Below, piece after piece: positions 6,220 to 8,665 of a DNA stretch of 8,665 bases. Under the pieces are notes generated by a model. The model was not told the DNA's origin. It saw only the letters and a list, made by a program, of their open reading frames with translations, and made no database searches. This stretch comes from CBDUXZ01 sp965371325 [NCBI: uncultured bacterium] (GTDB taxonomy: Bacteria; JAUYMQ01), in contig CBDUXZ010000061.1 in NCBI GenBank assembly GCA_965371325.1, positions 1-8,665 of the forward strand, read 5' to 3'. Every line of letters starts with the position of its first letter. The first letter of the stretch is position 1. Both the position numbers and the translations under genes were made by a program.

Positions 6220-7812
6220 TTGTATCGGCGTGTACTGGGCCTGGACATCGGCAGCTACAGCCTGAAGGCAGTTCTCAGCCGGGGCGGTCTGGGCCGGCTC
6301 GAGGTCAGGCGTTTCATGCAGTATCCCCTCGGGGCTTCAGGCGAAGACGATCTCGCCTCGGCCATTCGTCAGGCAATGGCGCGGTTTCGCCAGGAGGAGG
6401 ATCTGACCGGCGTGGAGTTCGTGTGCGCCTTTCCGGGACCGAGGGCTTCGTTCCGGCGTCTCCAGCTCCCCTTCACGGACGCCAGGAAGATCAATCAGAC
6501 CGTCCCCTTCGAGGTTGAAACCCAGGTTCCCTACGAGATCGATGATCTTCTTCTCGACTATCAGATTCTCGAGAAGGGGGCCGAGAGCGCCCAGATTCTG
6601 GTAGGCCTGACACAACGCGAGGCTTTGCGCGAGTTGCTCGGCACGTGCGAGGCCGGCGGCATCGACCCCCGGATTCTCGACTTCGATGCCACCGCGCTTT
6701 CCAACGTCGCCCCCTTCCTCGAGGAGGGGGACGGCTTCGTCTTCATCGTGGACCTCGGCCACGCAAAGACATGCCTCTGCGGACTGAAGGAGGGGAAGCT
6801 TCACTCCGTTCGCTCCATCCCTATGGGGGGACGGGCGCTGACGGAGGCACTGCAGCAGGATCTCGGCGCTGAGCGCGAAGAGGCCGAGCGGCGCAAGCAC
6901 GAGGCAGGGCTCGCGTTGATTGGAAGCGCGACTCCCACCTTCGCGCGCTCGCTTGATCGGCTTGTCAAGGAGATCGAACGCACCTTGAACGCGGCGGAGA
7001 ATGCCTCCCTCGGCCGTCCCGACCGGCTGCTCCTTTGCGGCGGTACCGCGCAGACGCGAGGAATCTCCGAGTACCTGCAGGATCGCCTCGGTGTTCCCTG
7101 CAACCCCCTCTCCCTGAAGCGTGATGATCGCCTGGCCTGGAGTCCGGGCGAGGAAAACTCGCTCCTTCTTCCCCAGGCACTGGGGCTCTCTCTTCGCGGC
7201 ACACTCTCCGCACCCGTGTCGAGGCTGAACCTTCGCCGGGATGAGTTCATCTACCAGCGTGACTTCCAGGTGGTGCGCCAGAAGTTCATGCCGAGCTTTG
7301 CAATCGCCACTGCGCTCATCGTTCTTCTTTTTTCCGGCATGCTGATCAGGACCATTAATAATCGCTCAATCGCCGCTGACATCGAAAGCCAGATTGAGAA
7401 AATTTTCCGTGAGACGAATCCTGACGTAACCCGCATTGTCGATCCAATCGCCCAGATGCAACTCAGTCTGACAGACATGAAGCGCAGGACCGAGGCACTG
7501 GGGCTCTACGCCGGAAATGTTACCGCCCTCGATGTCCTCCGGGAAATTTCCACAAGAGTCCCGCCCGCTCTGGACGTCACATTGAAGGTTCTCTCCATCG
7601 ACGAAGACAGGATCAGGTTTCAGGGCACGACAAGGAGCTTCGAGCTGGTGGAACGACTGAAGACCGAGCTGGAGAAGATCCCCTTCTTCAGCAGCGTGAA
7701 TGTGGGAGACGTCAGATCGGAACGTGACGGAGGGAAGAGCTTTAACGTCACCATCATTATGGGAACGCGAGCCGTGAGAACCGCACCGCCGGCCGGCGAC
7801 GGGAGAACCTGA
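6220..7812 (+). CDS. gspL: T2SS inner-membrane GspL, PilM-like actin fold
   Basis: GspL recruits GspE to the membrane and pairs with GspM in the periplasm. The 530 residues form three parts. A cytoplasmic actin-like (PilM/GspL) domain spans about 1-350, with LGLDIGSYSLKAVL (6-19, phosphate-1 motif), VPFEVETQVPYEIDDLLLDY (95-114, the PilM-type segment), VDLGHAKT (177-184, phosphate-2) and LLCGGTAQTRGISEYL (271-286, adenosine motif). One transmembrane helix lies at about 358-378. A periplasmic PilN/GspL-like ferredoxin-fold region spans about 430-515 (LDVLREISTRVPPALDVTL). The family is usually about 400-450 residues. The start is TTG 6220, preceded by GGGAG (6209-6213) at 6 nt; no ATG or GTG lies in frame between this codon and the upstream stop at 6175. 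gspM follows after 1 bp. A fused PilM-PilN of a type IV pilus is the alternative, made unlikely by the T2SS context. Confidence 0.9.
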   Translation: MYRRVLGLDIGSYSLKAVLSRGGLGRLEVRRFMQYPLGASGEDDLASAIRQAMARFRQEEDLTGVEFVCAFPGPRASFRRLQLPFTDARKINQTVPFEVETQVPYEIDDLLLDYQILEKGAESAQILVGLTQREALRELLGTCEAGGIDPRILDFDATALSNVAPFLEEGDGFVFIVDLGHAKTCLCGLKEGKLHSVRSIPMGGRALTEALQQDLGAEREEAERRKHEAGLALIGSATPTFARSLDRLVKEIERTLNAAENASLGRPDRLLLCGGTAQTRGISEYLQDRLGVPCNPLSLKRDDRLAWSPGEENSLLLPQALGLSLRGTLSAPVSRLNLRRDEFIYQRDFQVVRQKFMPSFAIATALIVLLFSGMLIRTINNRSIAADIESQIEKIFRETNPDVTRIVDPIAQMQLSLTDMKRRTEALGLYAGNVTALDVLREISTRVPPALDVTLKVLSIDEDRIRFQGTTRSFELVERLKTELEKIPFFSSVNVGDVRSERDGGKSFNVTIIMGTRAVRTAPPAGDGRT

Positions 7813-7813
7813 G

Positions 7814-8455
7814 ATGGGTCTCCGCCAGAGAACAGAGAGCCTGCTCGATCCGCTGCGGCGCTATCAGGTGAAGTTTGCCGATTTCATCGATCAGCGAACG
7901 CTCCGGGAGCGCCAGATGCTGGCGGCCATGGCGGTTGCCTTCGGGCTCTGGCTTCTCTACTGGGTCGTGGCCGGGATGCTTTTGAACCCGCTGCACGATT
8001 CAAGAAAACTGATCGCAGTCCGCGAGAGTGCGCTTCGCGAAATGCTCATTCTCCGGTCGGACTACCAGCGCATCCAGTTCCAGGTAGCCGCGCTGGAGAA
8101 GATGATCCGGAGAGGTCCCCACGGAAATGTGCTCTCCAGGCTCGAGACCATGGCGAATCAGGCCCAGATCAAGGACAAGATCACGTCGATGGATCCGAAA
8201 AACGCCCCCCCCAATGACCTCTACAGGGAGTACGTCATCGAGGTGCGTCTCGCGAACGTGAACCTCAAGCAGCTGGTGGACTACCTCTACCGGATTGAGA
8301 GCTCGGGACAGCTCCTGAAGATCAAGAGACTTCGCATCAAGGTTCGCTCCGACAACGCCAAGTATCTCGACGTGAACTTCCGTGTCTCCAGCTTCGAGCC
8401 CCTCCCGGCCGGCGCCAGGGCCGCGCGGGGCCGACAGGCCCGGAGCAACCGCTGA
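7814..8455 (+). CDS. gspM: T2SS inner-membrane GspM (PilO-like)
   Basis: GspM is a bitopic inner-membrane protein that dimerises with GspL through a periplasmic ferredoxin-like domain and stabilises the platform. The 213 residues comprise a cytoplasmic N-terminus ending in the family-typical LRERQML (30-36), one transmembrane helix at about 36-58, a helical periplasmic segment at about 62-100, and a ferredoxin-like region at about 104-195 (VLSRLETMANQAQI; LVDYLYRIESS; LKIKRLRIKV). The last 15 residues (199-213) are basic and Gly/Ala-rich, with five Arg, and look disordered. The ATG at 7814 lies one base after the gspL stop, with GGGAG at 7801-7805 as ribosome binding site. Sequence similarity within this family is low, so the call relies on architecture and position after gspL. 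Confidence 0.88.
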   Translation: MGLRQRTESLLDPLRRYQVKFADFIDQRTLRERQMLAAMAVAFGLWLLYWVVAGMLLNPLHDSRKLIAVRESALREMLILRSDYQRIQFQVAALEKMIRRGPHGNVLSRLETMANQAQIKDKITSMDPKNAPPNDLYREYVIEVRLANVNLKQLVDYLYRIESSGQLLKIKRLRIKVRSDNAKYLDVNFRVSSFEPLPAGARAARGRQARSNR

Positions 8456-8476
8456 ATCCGAAGGGGCGCGACAAAG

Positions 8477-8665
8477 TCAAATCTTATCCAGGCTTTGTTC
8501 GAGATCGGCGATGAGATCGTCGGCGTCCTCAATTCCCACCGAATATCGAACGAGTGAATCGGCGATACCCATCTCGCGCCAGCCTGCCGGCCCCAGCTCG
8601 TAGTAGCTCATCAGCGCAACGTTTTCGACGAGACTCTCGACCCCCCCGAGGCTCGGGGCGATGCG
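8477..8665 (-). CDS. Cys/Met-metabolism PLP-dependent enzyme, C-terminal fragment
   Basis: Read on the reverse strand, the frame is open from the window edge to a TGA at 8477-8479 and gives the last 62 residues of a PLP enzyme of the cystathionine gamma-synthase / cystathionine beta-lyase / gamma-lyase / O-acetylhomoserine sulfhydrylase family (fold type I). The visible signature is APSLGGVESLVE (fragment residues 3-14), then SYYELG, and the terminal block LVRYSVGIEDADDLIADLEQ (38-57), characteristic of the family's C-terminal domain. These enzymes are cytoplasmic and act in transsulfuration or methionine/cysteine synthesis. The catalytic lysine and substrate-specificity residues are outside the window, so metB, metC and others cannot be told apart. 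The gene converges on gspM with 21 bp between stop codons and is probably functionally unrelated to secretion. Confidence 0.93.
   Translation of the reverse strand, partial: RIAPSLGGVESLVENVALMSYYELGPAGWREMGIADSLVRYSVGIEDADDLIADLEQSLDKI

Noticed and set aside
6179-6268. Short ORF starting at ATG 6179 that overlaps the gspL start in another frame (possible leader peptide)
   Set aside because: It has no Shine-Dalgarno sequence, its ATG overlaps the candidate -10 element, and the product (about 29 residues) shows no leader-peptide features.
8428-8441. GGGCC-GACA-GGCCC hairpin near the end of gspM as a terminator
   Set aside because: The hairpin is inside the gspM coding sequence and is not followed by a T-run.

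Overview
The window is almost entirely one type II secretion system (T2SS, general secretory pathway) gene cluster read on the + strand. The DNA is GC-rich (about 60% by eye, not computed). The order is gspE (5' end cut off by the window) - gspF - gspG - gspH - gspI - gspJ - gspK - gspL - gspM. A convergent gene fragment at the far right encodes the C-terminus of a cystathionine gamma-synthase/beta-lyase family PLP enzyme. The source is a diderm bacterium. The PilM-like GspL and the PilO-like GspM resemble deltaproteobacterial-type clusters (Desulfobacterota, Myxococcota and relatives) more than the enterobacterial or Vibrio type, but this placement is an inference and no taxon can be named from the sequence alone.

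Layout. Positions 1-1070 hold the cytoplasmic ATPase GspE, and 1138-2391 the inner-membrane platform protein GspF. Positions 2440-6064 hold the five pseudopilins: GspG (major), then GspH, GspI, GspJ and GspK (minor, tip). From gspG to gspK each gene overlaps the next (ATGA, GTGA, ATGA and a 17-bp overlap), which implies translational coupling. A 155-bp gap at 6065-6219 is the only sizeable non-coding stretch; it contains inverted repeats and an extended -10 promoter-like element. Positions 6220-8455 hold gspL and gspM, 1 bp apart, encoding the bitopic proteins that link the ATPase to the periplasmic pseudopilus. The PLP enzyme gene (8477-8665, - strand) ends 21 bp beyond gspM.

How the genes work together. 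GspE hydrolyses ATP at the cytoplasmic face while docked on the actin-like domain of GspL. GspF, GspL and GspM form the inner-membrane platform. GspG subunits, cleaved and N-methylated by a prepilin peptidase not encoded here, polymerise into a pseudopilus tipped by GspH-I-J-K, which pushes folded substrates through the GspD secretin. GspC, GspD, GspN and GspO are not in the window; gspC/gspD may lie to the left.

No new system was found. The points most worth a second look are the PilM-like GspL with recognisable nucleotide-binding motifs, the structured gspK-gspL gap that may make gspLM a separate transcription unit, a long acidic then Gly/Ala/Pro-rich tail on GspJ, and the use of GTG/TTG starts for gspI, gspK and gspL.
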